Source: Meconema thalassinum | Taxonomy: Eukaryota; Arthropoda; Insecta; Orthoptera; Tettigoniidae | DNA: 64,000 nucleotides | Assembly: GCA_946902985.2 (NCBI GenBank) | Contig: OX336396.1 | Span: 232,886,797-232,950,796 of the forward strand | Reading direction: 5' to 3' | Part shown: positions 34,518 to 47,151 of the stretch, piece by piece | Layout of the letters: each line of letters starts with the position of its first letter | Numbering within the stretch: position 1 is the stretch's first letter | Position numbers and translations under genes: made by a program | The notes under the pieces: generated by a model | Told to the model about the DNA's origin: nothing | Databases searched by the model: none | The model's input: only the letters and a program-made list of their open reading frames with translations

Positions 34518-35811
34518 ATCTAGACATATAAATAAGAAAATTTGTCTGTTTTTTTTTCTGAATTTCTACAGAAATATGAGTTATTTACACGTTTCAGACT
34601 GTTTTATGATAGATGCGCGCGAAAGTAGTGTTTTGGTCTGTCTGTCTGTTTGTTTGATTGTCTGTGGACAACTTTGTTCCCTTATAACTCGAGAACGGCT
34701 GGGTGTATCAACGTAAAATTCGGTACAGATATCCATCATAGGCACGACACTAATCATTGATGTAACTCTTCTCCGTACCTCTCATAAAAAGGGGCCTACC
34801 CCCTTAAATTACATGCTCAAACAGGAGTAGAAGGACGAGACAAAGCTCATTTTCAGCCCCTCAATGTGAGAGACAAAACTTCGGGGCCCTATAGGGTCCC
34901 CGAAAACCAAATTTTAAGGCCCTAAAACCAACCGTTTTTTGAGATATTCCCAGAAAACTAATTTCATTTAATAAACTAATGAACGAATGCAGGCCGGTAA
35001 CCATGGCAACAGATTCTCGGAGGTCCATCTATTGCTGTATGACGGCAGTTCCATTAATTACATTAGTGTGAAAGTTTGCAAACGGCTAGAAGGTTATCAC
35101 GGGACCAAATTAAGCTGTAAAATTAATCAATACGTATAATGCGCTTAAGGGGATCAGGGGTACGCTAGAATTTTTTCACGGGATTTACACCTGCGGGTGT
35201 GGTACGGCAGGTCTATTATATTCCTATCCCTATATTATATTATTATTAGTATTAGTATTATATTATGGCGTACAACGACGAGACAAAGCCCCTCTGTGCC
35301 AGAAACAAAACTCGGGGGCCCTAAAGGGTCCTCGAAAACTACATTATAAGGCTCTAAAACCAACAGTTTCTGATATATTCCCAGAAAACTAATCTATCTA
35401 TATATTTAAAACACTAAGCTGTTTTTTGTACACACGAGATTGTGAAAACGACTTAACCGATTGGCTTCGTAAGACATTCTAACGAAAGCTCTTGGCATGC
35501 AGATTTGCAGAGTTTCTTTAAAAGGAAAATATATGTTACGGTATATTTTTAAATGATTAAAGAAATATGTAATATTTGTCACTCCCGCGCATGCGCACAA
35601 TGGCCTTTCTCAACAAGGAAAATGGCGATTCCGGTCGCGTCTAACTGAGATCTTTGTTCATGAGAATTAAAAAGGATCTCCAATAATGTTAGTTATGTTA
35701 TTACAATGTGCATTGAAATAGAATTATATTAAATAAACCACGAATTGAAAGACATAAACTGCAGGTTGAGTGTGTATACTGGTTAGATAGCTTAATACTG
35801 GAGTGAAACAT

Positions 35812-35893
35812 AGTTGTCTGGATGGCTAAGGGGATAAGGTTACTGGCCTGAAATTTGTATTATGCATGATCGAGAGGGTTCGATTCCCACCTC
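35812..35893 (+). other. tRNA-like module (type A)
   Basis: A-box-like TGGCTAAGGGGATAAGG and B box GGGTTCGATTCCCACC, followed by a T7 run after GATATG. Related modules start near 36277, 37307, 37726, 40151 and 43270. End pairing is poor, so this is a SINE-like derivative and not a tRNA. Confidence 0.6.
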
Positions 35894-36340
35894 GGATATG
35901 TTTTTTTATTTTCATTTTCTTCCTTCCTACGATTGGTATTGCATTGTAGAAAGCTCTTGGCATGCAGATTTGCAGAGTTTCTTTAAAAGGAAAATATATG
36001 TTACGGTATATTTTTAAATGATTAAAGAAATATGTAATATTTGACACTCTCGCGCATGCGCACAATGGCCTTTCTCAACAAGGAAAATTGCGATTCCGGT
36101 CGCGTCTAACTGAGATCTTTGTTTATGAGAATTAAAAAGGGTCTCCAATAATGTTAGTTATGTTTTTACAATATGCATTGAAATAGAATTATATTAAATA
36201 AACCACGAATTGAAGGACATAAAGTGCAGGTTGAGTGTGTATACTGGTTAGATAACTTAATACTGCAGTGTCACATAGTTGTCTGGTTGGCCAAGGGGAT
36301 AAGGTTACTGGCCAGAAATTTGTATTATGCATGATCGAGA

Positions 36341-36884
36341 GGGTTCGATCCCACTTCGGATATGTTTTTTTATTTTCGTTTTCTTCCTTCCTACGATTGG
36401 TATTGCATTGTAGAAACATATTTCACTTTTATCATTCCCGTCAAGTAACGAATTCTCTGTTCCCATCGAGAGGGTTCGATTCCCACCTCGGTTATGTTTT
36501 TTTTTTATTTTCGTTTTCTTCCTTCCTACGATTGGTATTACATTGTAGAAACATATTTCACTTTTATCATTCCCGTAAAGTAACGAATTCTCTGTTGCCA
36601 TCCTTTGCATGGTCGAGAGGGTTCGATTCCCACCTCGGATACGTTTATTTATTTTCATTTTCTTCCTTCCTACGATTGGTATTACATTGTAGAGATATAT
36701 TTCACTTTTTCATTCCCGTAAAGTAACGAATTCTCTGTTGCCATCCTTAGCATGGTCGAGAGGGTTCGATTCCCACCTCGGATATGTTTTTTTTTTGTTT
36801 TCTTCCTTCCTACGATTGGTATTAGAGTGTAGAAACATATTTCACTTTTATCATTCCTGTAAAGTAACGAATTCTCTGTTGCCA
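36341..36884 (+). repeat. B-box/T-run tandem array, about 145-bp period
   Basis: Each unit reads AGGGTTCGATTCCCACCTCG, TATG, seven to nine T, TTCTTCCTTCCTACGATTGG, TAACGAATTCTCTGTTGCCA. Equivalent arrays: 37790-38329, 40205-41450 and 43325-44565, the last two with about nine units each. Confidence 0.85.
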
Positions 36885-38329
36885 TCTATCTATATATTTA
36901 AAACACTAAGCTGTTTTTTGTACACACGAGATTGTGAAAACGACTTAACCGATTGGCTTCGTAAGACATTCTAACGAAAGCTCTTGGCATGCAGATTTGC
37001 AGAGTTTCTTTAAAAGGAAAATATATGTTACGGTATATTTTTAAATGATTAAGGAAATATGTAATATTTGTCACTCCCGCGCATGCGCACAATGGCCTTT
37101 CTCAACAAGGAAAATGGCGATTCCGGTCGCGTCTAACTGAGATCTTTGTTCATGAGAATTAAAAAGGATCTCCAATAATGTTAGTTATGTTATTACAATG
37201 TGCATTGAAATAGAATTATATTAAATAAACCACGAATTGAAAGACATAAACTGCAGGTTGAGTGTGTATACTGGTTAGATAGCTTAATACTGGAGTGAAA
37301 TATAGTTGTCTGGATGGCTAAGGGGATAAGGTTACTGGCCTGAAATTTGTATTATGCATGATCGAGAGGGTTCGATTCCCACCTCGGATATGTTTTTTTA
37401 TTTTCATTTTCTTCCTTCCTACGATTGGTATTGCATTGTAGAAAGCTCTTGGCATGCAGATTTGCAGAGTTTCTTTAAAAGGAAAATATTGACACTCTCG
37501 CGCATGCGCACAATGGCCTTTCTCAACAAGGAAAATGGCGATTCCGGTCGCGTCTAACTGAGATCTTTGTTTATGAGAATTAAAAAGGGTCTCCAATAAT
37601 GTTAGTTATGTTTTTACAATATGCATTGAAATAGAATTATATTAAATAAACCACGAATTGAAGGACATAAAGTGCAGGTTGAGTGTGTATACTGGTTAGA
37701 TAACTTAATACTGCAGTGTCACATAGTTGTCTGGTTGGCCAAGGGGATAAGGTTACTGGCCAGAAATTTGTATTATGCATGATCGAGAGGGTTCGATTCC
37801 ACTTCGGATATGTTTTTTTATTTTCGTTTTCTTCCTTCCTACGATTGGTATTGCATTGTAGAAACATATTTCACTTTTATCATTCCCGTCAAGTAACGAA
37901 TTCTCTGTTCCCATCGAGAGGGTTCGATTCCCACCTCGGTTATGTTTTTTTTATTTTCGTTTTCTTCCTTCCTACGATTGGTATTACATTGTAGAAACAT
38001 ATTTCACTTTTATCATTCCCGTAAAGTAACGAATTCTCTGTTGCCATCCTTTGCATGGTCGAGAGGGTTCGATTCCCACCTCGGATACGTTTATTTATTT
38101 TCATTTTCTTCCTTCCTACGATTGGTATTACATTGTAGAGATATATTTCACTTTTTCATTCCCGTAAAGTAACGAATTCTCTGTTGCCATCCTTTGCATG
38201 GTCGAGAGGGTTCGATTCCCACCTCGGATATGTTTTTTTTTGTTTTCTTCCTTCCTACGATTGGTATTAGAGTGTAGAAACATATTTCACTTTTATCATT
38301 CCTGTAAAGTAACGAATTCTCTGTTGCCA
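36885..38329 (+). repeat. Array unit A2
   Basis: Near-identical tandem duplicate of A1. A short deletion near 37490 and small T-run length changes are the main differences. Confidence 0.85.
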
Positions 38330-39734
38330 TCTATATATTTAAAACACTAAGCTGATTTTTGTTACCGCGAGATTGAGGGAACGGTAGAACCGATTCACTT
38401 CGTAGAGCAATCTGTCGAAAGCTGTAGGCCTGTAGATTTGCAGAGTGTCTTTAAAATAAACAAATATGTTATCACATATTTTTAAATTTATAAACAAAAC
38501 TGCAAAATTATTGGCTCAAGCGCATGCGCAGAATCAATCACCTTGGTTAATGACAGACATGGCGGATGTCCACCGCGTTTTAATGTAATAGTTATTTATA
38601 AGAATTATAATAAAGGAGGGGAATATTGATTATGAAGTTTCCACGATATAAACAGGAATAGAATATTATAAAAAACGGGAAATGTAGAAGAACTTATACG
38701 GACTGTTGAGAGTGAATGTTGTTTAAGTAACTTAATATTGCACTCTTTCACCAGCGATTCGGTAGCTCAGATGGCAGCGTTCAAAACTCTTAATTTATGC
38801 ATCGCGTAATGGAACCAGTTCGAATCCCCCCTCCGACTCATATTTTTATTTCCTAATTATTCTTTCTGGATATTGGTAATTCATTCTCTTAACATATTTA
38901 ACTTTTATTATTCCCGTACAGTAAGGAATTCTCCACGATTTACATTGCCACATACTTTTAAATTATTAAATAAAAGATGGCCACAATCGCTTTCGCCATG
39001 AGAGACAATTGACGAATATAATTCATTTGATGGACTCCGACATCGTGGTCACTCAGCCCCGTCTACTTTGGTGTGTGTGTGTGTGTGTGTCAAATTTTCT
39101 CTGATAACCTGTGTTATTGTGATGGCTGTACTGACGTGTGCATTCGTAATTAAAGTGGGGAATGAGAAATTGGCGACCGAAGCTTTAAGTTAGGAACTAT
39201 CCCGGTATTTACCTGCAGTGGAAGTGGAAAACCACGGAAAACCACATCCCAGATTGTTGAGATGGGAATCGAAACTTGCCCTACTTAGTTTTGCCTCAAG
39301 AGTGCGCCCCGTTCCAGCCCTTGAGATGGGAATCGAACCTTGCCCTACTTTGTTTTGCCTCAATAGTGCGCCCCGTTCCAGCCCTCAGACTAGAATTACA
39401 CTTCTAGAGAAATGGCGGATAAAGGATTCACCGTATCGTAGTGTGATCTTTGTTTTTGAGAATTAAAAAGAGGGAATTGAAGAACTTCAACAGGCGTTTG
39501 AGTTCGTTTGTTGTTTAAGTAACTTAATATTGGTTTAGAAGTCTGTTGACTGGGTGGCTCAGGGGTAACATTGCGTACCCAGGAATGAATTTTGCATAGT
39601 CGAAGGAGTCTCACCTCAGACATGTATTTTTATTTCCTAATTATTCTTTCTGGCTATTGGTAATTCATTGTCTTAACATATTTAACTTTTATTATTCCCG
39701 TACAGTAAGGAATTCTCCACGATTTACATTCCCA
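38330..39734 (+). repeat. Array unit B1
   Basis: Starts TCTATATATTTAAAACACTA with a diverged leader (ACCGCGAGATTGAGGGAACG). Contains tRNA-like module B (38754-38839), a SINE segment (39030-39400) and a degenerate second module near 39541-39620. Ends ATTTACATTCCCA. Confidence 0.8.
38754..38839 (+). other. tRNA-like module (type B)
   Basis: TAGCTCAGATGG (38763-38774) is an exact Pol III A-box match and GTTCGAATCC (38818-38827) a good B box, 43 bases apart. The outer arms (GATTCGG and CTCCGACTC) pair only in part. Second copy at 41877-41961. Confidence 0.6.
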
Positions 39735-41450
39735 TCTATATATTTAAAACACTAAGCTGTTTTTTGTACACACGAGATTGTGAAAACGACTTAACCGATT
39801 GGCTTCGTAAGACATTCTAACGAAAGCTCTTGGCATGCAGATTTGCAGAGTTTCTTTAAAAGGAAAATATATGTTACGGTATATTTTTAAATGATTAAAG
39901 AAATATGTAATATTTGACACTCTCGCGCATGCGCACAATGGCCTTTCTCAACAAGGAAAATGGCGATTCCGGTCGCGTCTAACTGAGATCTTTGTTTATG
40001 AGAATTAAAAAGGGTCTCCAATAATGTTAGTTATGTTTTTACAATATGCATTGAAATAGAATTATATTAAATAAACCACGAATTGAAGGACATAAAGTGC
40101 AGGTTGAGTGTGTATACTGGTTAGATAGCTTAATACTGCAGGGTCATATAGTTGTCTGGTTGGCCAAGGGGATAAGGTTACTGGCCAGAAATTTGTATTA
40201 TGCATGATCGAGAGGCTTCGATCCCACTTCGGATATGTTTTTTTATTTTCGTTTTCTTCCTTCCTACGATTGGTATTGCATTGTAGAAACATATTTCACT
40301 TTTATCATTCCCGTCAAGTAACGAATTCTCTGTTCCCGTCGAGAGGGTTCGATTCCCACCTCGGTTATGTTTTTTTTATTTTCGTTTTCTTCCTTCCTAC
40401 GATTGGTATTACATTGTAGAAACATATTTCACTTTTATCATTCCCGTAAAGTAACGAATTCTCTGTTGCCATCCTTTGCATGGTCGAGAGGGTTCGATTC
40501 CCACCTCGGATACGTTTATTTATTTTCATTTTCTTCCTTCCTACGATTGGTATTACATTGTAGAGATATATTTCACTTTTTCATTCCCGTAAAGTAACGA
40601 ATTCTCTGTTGCCATCCTTTGCATGGTCGAGAGGGTTCGATTCCCACCTCGGATATGTTTTTTTTTGTTTTCTTCCTTCCTACGATTGGTATTAGAGTGT
40701 AGAAACATATTTCACTTTTATCATTCCCGTCAAGTAACGAATTCTCTGTTCCCATCGAGAGGGTTCGATTCCCACCTCGGTTATGTTTTTTTTATTTTCG
40801 TTTTCTTCCTTCCTACGATTGGTATTACATTGTAGAAACATATTTCACTTTTATCATTCCCGTCAAGTAACGAATTCTCTGTTCCCATCGAGAGGGTTCG
40901 ATTCCCACCTCGGTTATGTTTTTTTTTATTTTCGTTTTCTTCCTTCCTACGATTGGCATTACATTGTAGAAACATATTTCACTTTTATCATTCCCGTAAA
41001 GTAACGAATTCTCTGTTGCCATCCTTTGCATGGTCGAGAGGGTTCGATTCCCACCTCGGATACGTTTATTTATTTTCATTTTCTTCCTTCCTACGATTGG
41101 TATTACATTGTAGAGATATATTTCACTTTTTCATTCCCGTAAAGTAACGAATTCTCTGTTGCCATCCTTTGCATGGTCGAGAGGGTTCGATTCCCACCTC
41201 GGATATTTTTTTTTGTTTTCTTCCTTCCTACGATTGGTATTAGAGTGTAGAAACATATTTCACTTTTATCATTCCCGTAAAGTAACGAATTCTCTGTTGC
41301 CATCCTTTGCATTGTCGAGAGGGTTCGATTCCCACCTCGGTTATGTTTTTTTTTTTGTTTTCTTCCTTCCTACGATTGGTATTAGAGTGTAGAAACATAT
41401 TTCACTTTTATCATTCCTGTAAAGTAACGAATTCTCTGTTGCCATCTTCT
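39735..41450 (+). repeat. Array unit A3
   Basis: A-type leader with a single tRNA-like module near 40151 and an expanded B-box/T-run array. With B1 it forms a 3.1-kb B-A block. Confidence 0.85.
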
Positions 41451-42853
41451 TCTATCTATATATTTAAAACACTAAGCTGATTTTTGTTACCGCGAGATTG
41501 AGGGAACGGTAGAACCGATTCACTTCGTAGAGCAATCTGTCGAAAGCTGTAGGCCTGTAGATTTGCAGAGTGTCTTTAAAATAAACAAATATGTTATCAC
41601 ATATTTTTAAATTTATAAACAAAACTGCAAAATTATTGGCTCAAGCGCATGCGCAGAATCAATCACCTTGGTTAATGACAGACATGGCGGATGTCCACCG
41701 CGTTTTAATGTAATAGTTATTTATAAGAATTATAATAAAGGAGGGGAATATTGATTATGAAGTTTCCACGATATAAACAGGAATAGAATATTATAAAAAA
41801 CGGGAAATGTAGAAGAACTTATACGGACTGTTGAGAGTGAATGTTGTTTAAGTAACTTAATATTGCACTCTTTCACCAGCGATTCGGTAGCTCAGATGGC
41901 AGCGTTCAAAACTCTTAATTTATGCATCGCGTAATGGAACCAGTTCGAATCCCCCCTCCGACTCATATTTTTATTTCCTAATTATTCTTTCTGGATATTG
42001 GTAATTCATTCTCTTAACATATTTAACTTTTATTATTCCCGTACAGTAAGGAATTCTCCACGATTTACATTGCCACATACTTTTAAATTATTAAATAAAA
42101 GATGGCCACAATCGCTTTCGCCATGAGAGACAATTGACGAATATAATTCATTTGATGGACTCCGACATCGTGGTCACTCAGCCCCGTCTACTTTGGTGTG
42201 TGTGTGTGTCAAATTTTCTCTGATAACCTGTGTTATTGTGATGGCTGTACTGACGTGTGCATTCGTAATTAAAGTGGGGAATGAGAAATTGGCGACCGAA
42301 GCTTTAAGTTAGGAACTATCCCGGTATTTACCTGCAGTGGAAGTGGAAAACCACGGAAAACCACATCCCAGATTGTTGAGATGGGAATCGAAACTTGCCC
42401 TACTTAGTTTTGCCTCAAGAGTGCGCCCCGTTCCAGCCCTTGAGATGGGAATCGAACCTTGCCCTACTTTGTTTTGCCTCAATAGTGCGCCCCGTTCCAG
42501 CCCTCAGACTAGAATTACACTTCTAGAGAAATGGCGGATAAAGGATTCACCGTATCGTAGTGTGATCTTTGTTTTTGAGAATTAAAAAGAGGGAATTGAA
42601 GAACTTCAACAGGCGTTTGAGTTCGTTTGTTGTTTAAGTAACTTAATATTGGTTTAGAAGTCTGTTGACTGGGTGGCTCAGGGGTAACATTGCGTACCCA
42701 GGAATGAATTTTGCATAGTCGAAGGAGTCTCACCTCAGACATGTATTTTTATTTCCTAATTATTCTTTCTGGCTATTGGTAATTCATTGTCTTAACATAT
42801 TTAACTTTTATTATTCCCGTACAGTAAGGAATTCTCCACGATTTACATTCCCA
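41451..42853 (+). repeat. Array unit B2
   Basis: Nearly identical to B1; the visible difference is a shorter GT microsatellite near 42197. B1-A3 and B2-A4 are tandem duplicates of about 3.1 kb. Confidence 0.87.
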
Positions 42854-44565
42854 TCTATATATTTAAAACACTAAGCTGTTTTTTGTACACACGAGATTGT
42901 GAAAACGACTTAACCGATTGGCTTCGTAAGACATTCTAACGAAAGCTCTTGGCATGCAGATTTGCAGAGTTTCTTTAAAAGGAAAATATATGTTACGGTA
43001 TATTTTTAAATGATTAAAGAAATATGTAATATTTGACACTCTCGCGCATGCGCACAATGGCCTTTCTCAACAAGGAAAATGGCGATTCCGGTCGCGTCTA
43101 ACTGAGATCTTTGTTTATGAGAATTAAAAAGGGTCTCCAATAATGTTAGTTATGTTTTTACAATATGCATTGAAATAGAATTATATTAAATAAACCACGA
43201 ATTGAAGGACATAAAGTGCAGGTTGAGTGTGTATACTGGTTAGATAGCTTAATACTGCAGGGTCATATAGTTGTCTGGTTGGCCAAGGGGATAAGGTTAC
43301 TGGCCAGAAATTTGTATTATGCATGATCGAGAGGGTTCGATCCCACTTCGGATATGTTTTTTTATTTTCGTTTTCTTCCTTCCTACGATTGGTATTGCAT
43401 TGTAGAAACATATTTCACTTTTATCATTCCCGTCAAGTAACGAATTCTCTGTTCCCGTCGAGAGGGTTCGATTCCCACCTCGGTTATGTTTTTTTTATTT
43501 TCGTTTTCTTCCTTCCTACGATTGGTATTACATTGTAGAAACATATTTCACTTTTATCATTCCCGTAAAGTAACGAATTCTCTGTTGCCATCCTTTGCAT
43601 GGTCGAGAGGGTTCGATTCCCACCTCGGATACGTTTATTTATTTTCATTTTCTTCCTTCCTACGATTGGTATTACATTGTAGAGATATATTTCACTTTTT
43701 CATTCCCGTAAAGTAACGAATTCTCTGTTGCCATCCTTTGCATGGTCGAGAGGGTTCGATTCCCACCTCGGATATGTTTTTTTTTGTTTTCTTCCTTCCT
43801 ACGATTGGTATTAGAGTGTAGAAACATATTTCACTTTTATCATTCCCGTCAAGTAACGAATTCTCTGTTCCCATCGAGAGGGTTCGATTCCCACCTCGGT
43901 TATGTTTTTTTTATTTTCGTTTTCTTCCTTCCTACGATTGGTATTACATTGTAGAAACATATTTCACTTTTATCATTCCCGTCAAGTAACGAATTCTCTG
44001 TTCCCATCGAGAGGGTTCGATTCCCACCTCGGTTATGTTTTTTTTTATTTTCGTTTTCTTCCTTCCTACGATTGGTATTACATTGTAGAAACATATTTCA
44101 CTTTTATCATTCCCGTAAAGTAACGAATTCTCTGTTGCCATCCTTTGCATGGTCGAGAGGGTTCGATTCCCACCTCGGATACGTTTATTTATTTTCATTT
44201 TCTTCCTTCCTACGATTGGTATTACATTGTAGAGATATATTTCACTTTTTCATTCCCGTAAAGTAACGAATTCTCTGTTGCCATCCTTTGCATGGTCGAG
44301 AGGGTTCGATTCCCACCTCGGATATGTTTTTTTTTGTTTTCTTCCTTCCTACGATTGGTATTAGAGTGTAGAAACATATTTCACTTTTATCATTCCCGTA
44401 AAGTAACGAATTCTCTGTTGCCATCCTTTGCATTGTCGAGAGGGTTCGATTCCCACCTCGGATATGTATTTTTTTTTGTTTTCTTCCTTCCTACGATTGG
44501 TATTAGAGTGTAGAAACATATTTCACTTTTATCATTCCTGTAAAGTAACGAATTCTCTGTTGCCA
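42854..44565 (+). repeat. Array unit A4
   Basis: Near-identical to A3, ending at TTGCCA where unit C1 starts. Confidence 0.87.
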
Positions 44566-44980
44566 TATATTTTTAAAACACTAAGGTATTTTTTGTACAC
44601 ACGAGATTTTCAAAACGACTTAACCGATTTGCTTCGTATGGCATTCTAACGAAAGCTCTTGGCATGCAGATTTGCAGTGTGTCTTTAAAAGGAAAATATA
44701 TGTTACGGTATATTTTTATATGTTTAAAGAAAAAGGTAATATATGTGGCAATTGCGCGTTGCCACAATTGCGTTTCTTCATGAGAGAAATGGCGGATAAA
44801 AGATCCACCGTATCGTAGTGTGATCTTTGTTTATGAGAATTGAAAAGGGAAATATCGCTTATGTTGTATCCCGATATATACTGGAATAGAATCATGAAAT
44901 AAGGGAAATATTGATGAACTGTAACTGGCAGTTGAGTGCGTTTGTTGTTTACGTCACTTAATATTGCACTCTAATTTCGT

Positions 44981-45063
44981 TGTCTGGGTGGCTCAGCGGC
45001 TAACATTGTGGACAACGAAATTGATTATGCATCGTCGAAGGAGTTTGATTCCCACCTCAGACA
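44981..45063 (+). other. tRNA-like module (type C), best preserved
   Basis: TGTCTG (44981) can pair with CAGACA (45058-45063) as an acceptor-like stem. Between them are A-box region TGGCTCAGCGGCTAAC and B-box region GAGTTTGATTCCCACC. Also at 47567-47649 and 48066-48148. Confidence 0.6.
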
Positions 45064-45750
45064 TGTAATTCTATTTCCCAATTATTCTATCTTGCAATTG
45101 GTATTACATTGTCTAAACATATGTTAGGCTACGTTTATTATTCCCGTAAGGTAAGGAATTCTCCATGATTTACGTTCCCAGATACTTTTAAATTATTAAA
45201 TAAATATCGGCACAATCGCTTCGCCTTGAGAGAAAATTGTCGAACATAATTCATTTGATGGACTCAGACATCGTGGTCACTCAGCCCCGTCTACTTTGGT
45301 GTGTGAGTGTAGACCTTTCTCTGATAACCTGTGTTAATGTGATGGCTGTATTGATGTGTGCATTTGTAATTAGTATGGGGAATGGAGAGTTGACGACTGA
45401 GGCTTTAAGTTAGGAACTATCCCGGTATTTGCCTGGAGTGGAAGTGGGAAACCACGGAAAACCACATCCAAGGTTGTTGAGATGGGAATCAAATTTAGCT
45501 CTTCTTAGGTTTGCCTCAAGAGTGCGCCCCGTTCCAGCCCTCAGACCAGAATTAAATTTCTTGGCAGAGCAGGGATCGAACCTGGAATCTGGGGCGATAG
45601 CTCAGAATGTAGCCTTAAGACTGGGCTTCCCTGTGTTAATACGATCTTTGAAAAACACTGAACATATAATTCTAAAACTCCCTCCATTACGGTGGCTGGC
45701 GAAGTGAGTCCGTGCTCATTCCAGTAGTGGCGAAGTGATTCTATGCTCCC

Positions 45751-46104
45751 TTGCATAATTTACTGTCATGGAAATGCAAAGTATTGTACCTTCAACAGGT
45801 GATGGAAATTGATTATTTAGAGCAGTTTCATTCTGTTTATTTCAAAATGAAGTTCGTCATCCTGAGTTGCGTTTGCAAGCAAATTGCAAAAATTGCAAGG
45901 ATTTTATTATTGGCGATCAGTCTCATCGCATTCTCATCAGCAACCAACTTGAGAATGGAAGTCTCTGAACTTAGTTGTATAAGTGAATATTGTTGTTTAT
46001 TGATTATTTTTTTAGAGTACATAACAATGAGTCTAACCACGCAGTTGATTTTGGCAATGGAAGTAAGTTATTATTTGCTATTTAATATTTGGCAGCTGCG
46101 TTGA
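45751..46104 (+). other. Unassigned 117-codon ORF in Helitron unit C1
   Basis: Contains a hydrophobic stretch (ARILLLAISLIAFSS), repeated identically in C2 at 48836-49189. No homology recognised. The identity reflects unit duplication and is not by itself evidence of coding. Confidence 0.25.
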
Positions 46105-46431
46105 TGCAGACCACTATAGTGTTATTTAATAAGCTATGACGTTAATTTCGGGAGAAATGCTGCTATAAATAAACCCATTTTACGAAATAGAACATTAGCC
46201 GCAAACAAGTGGGAAATCGGAGAAAAATACGAAGCCACTTTTAAACTCCAATATGAATACGGCATTTCAGATACAATTCCAGATACTATACCGTTACAGT
46301 GTAGGGTCCTTGACGAACAAATTTAAACATTGTTCTGCACTGTATTTCTCTTGAGAGAAATCTTCACTTGGTTATTTTGAGCTTTGCTGTTGTAATGTAA
46401 AATTAATCTGACTAAATATGAAACATTTGAC

Positions 46432-47083
46432 ATGCTGCAACAATTATTTTTCACTGGAGATGATATCTCAAGGAATTTCAGAGAGACTAATCGGCAGTAC
46501 AATGCTATGTCCTTCGTTTCATTTGGTGCCAATGTTACTGTGCCACACCCATACGGTCCACATTGTTTTAAGATGTATGGAGGTGCACATCATCGCATTT
46601 CTTCGTTATATTCCAAAATTATATGTGACGGTTTGCGGCCAGTTTTATTAGACTCCTCAGAGTTCTTGAATTCCTTGGAACTAAATGACTTGCCTCCACA
46701 TATTCCAAACGCTTGAACCGTTATGCTGCTTAGAAATCTGAACGTTTCCCAAGGGCTCCTAAATGCAACCATATCGCTTGGATTTGGAAATAATAAGTGC
46801 AGTTAAAATTAGGCAGAGAGGTCGAATCCTTCTACTTGATTTAACAGCATCCGATAAAACACTATCATTTTGTTTTAAGAGGCAATATTTTCCAATTTAT
46901 TTGGCATACTCTGTCACAATCAATGAAGCTCAAGGGAAAACTCTGGAACGTATAGGTCTCAATTTGCCTCATCAATTTTTCAGTCATGGCCAGCAGTATT
47001 TTGCAATGTTGAGAGTGCAATCTTTTGACGCCCTTATAGTTTCAATAGAGCCAAAAAATCATCGTACAAAGAATATACAGTAG
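46432..47083 (+). pseudogene. Helitron protein remnant: N domain joined to helicase C-terminus
   Basis: 46432-46620 reads FRETNRQYNAMSFVSFGANV, PYGPHCFKMYGGAHHRISSL, the Helitron-like N domain (RQYN-A-AF-S-GA, G---F-I-G---HRI). Then EFLNSLELNDLPPH and, after a stop, TVMLLRNLN (helicase region). Finally, in another frame (46763-47083), FPIYLAYSVTINEAQGKTLE and FSHGQQYFAMLRVQSFDALI, the last motifs of the Pif1-like helicase. The Rep HUH nuclease and the Walker motifs are missing, so an internal deletion fused the two ends. The HUH motif is nowhere in the window. Confidence 0.82.
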
Positions 47084-47151
47084 GCCTACATAAGAAAATT
47101 CTTCAGTAAATATTTTTCTATTGACCGTCATTTTTGACGGGTTTCAACTAG

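Larger units (their letters stand above)
35393..36884 (+). repeat. Array unit A1
   Basis: 5' Helitron end, a 400-bp leader, tRNA-like module (35812-35893), a partial repeat of leader plus module (about 35950-36358), then B-box/T-run repeats to 36884. It lacks a CTAG end and stops at TTGCCA, where the next TC begins. Confidence 0.8.
44566..47151 (+). mobile_element. Array unit C1: Helitron with complete 3' end
   Basis: Starts TATATTTTTAAAACACTAAG; ends with hairpin CCGTCA/TGACGG, GTTTCAACTAG (CTAG 47148-47151). Holds a tRNA-like module, a SINE segment (45240-45560) and helicase remnants. The C2 unit follows directly. Confidence 0.85.

Noticed and set aside
38754..38839. A functional tRNA gene
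   Set aside because: A and B boxes are good but the acceptor ends do not pair fully and no clear anticodon loop can be drawn; better seen as a SINE-like module.
36341..44565. CRISPR-like look of regularly spaced repeats
   Set aside because: Repeats and spacers are equally conserved, the period is about 140 bp, and the context is eukaryotic transposon DNA.
35406..44649. Many ORFs of 60-150 codons repeating RLVLHCRNIFHFYHS and similar, or MFLQCNTNRRKEENENKK on the other strand
   Set aside because: They are frames through the B-box/T-run minisatellite; the same DNA is open on both strands and the unit length is not a multiple of three throughout.
45751..46104. Membrane protein gene captured by the Helitron
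   Set aside because: The hydrophobic stretch is suggestive, but there is no recognisable homologue and the two copies are simple duplicates.
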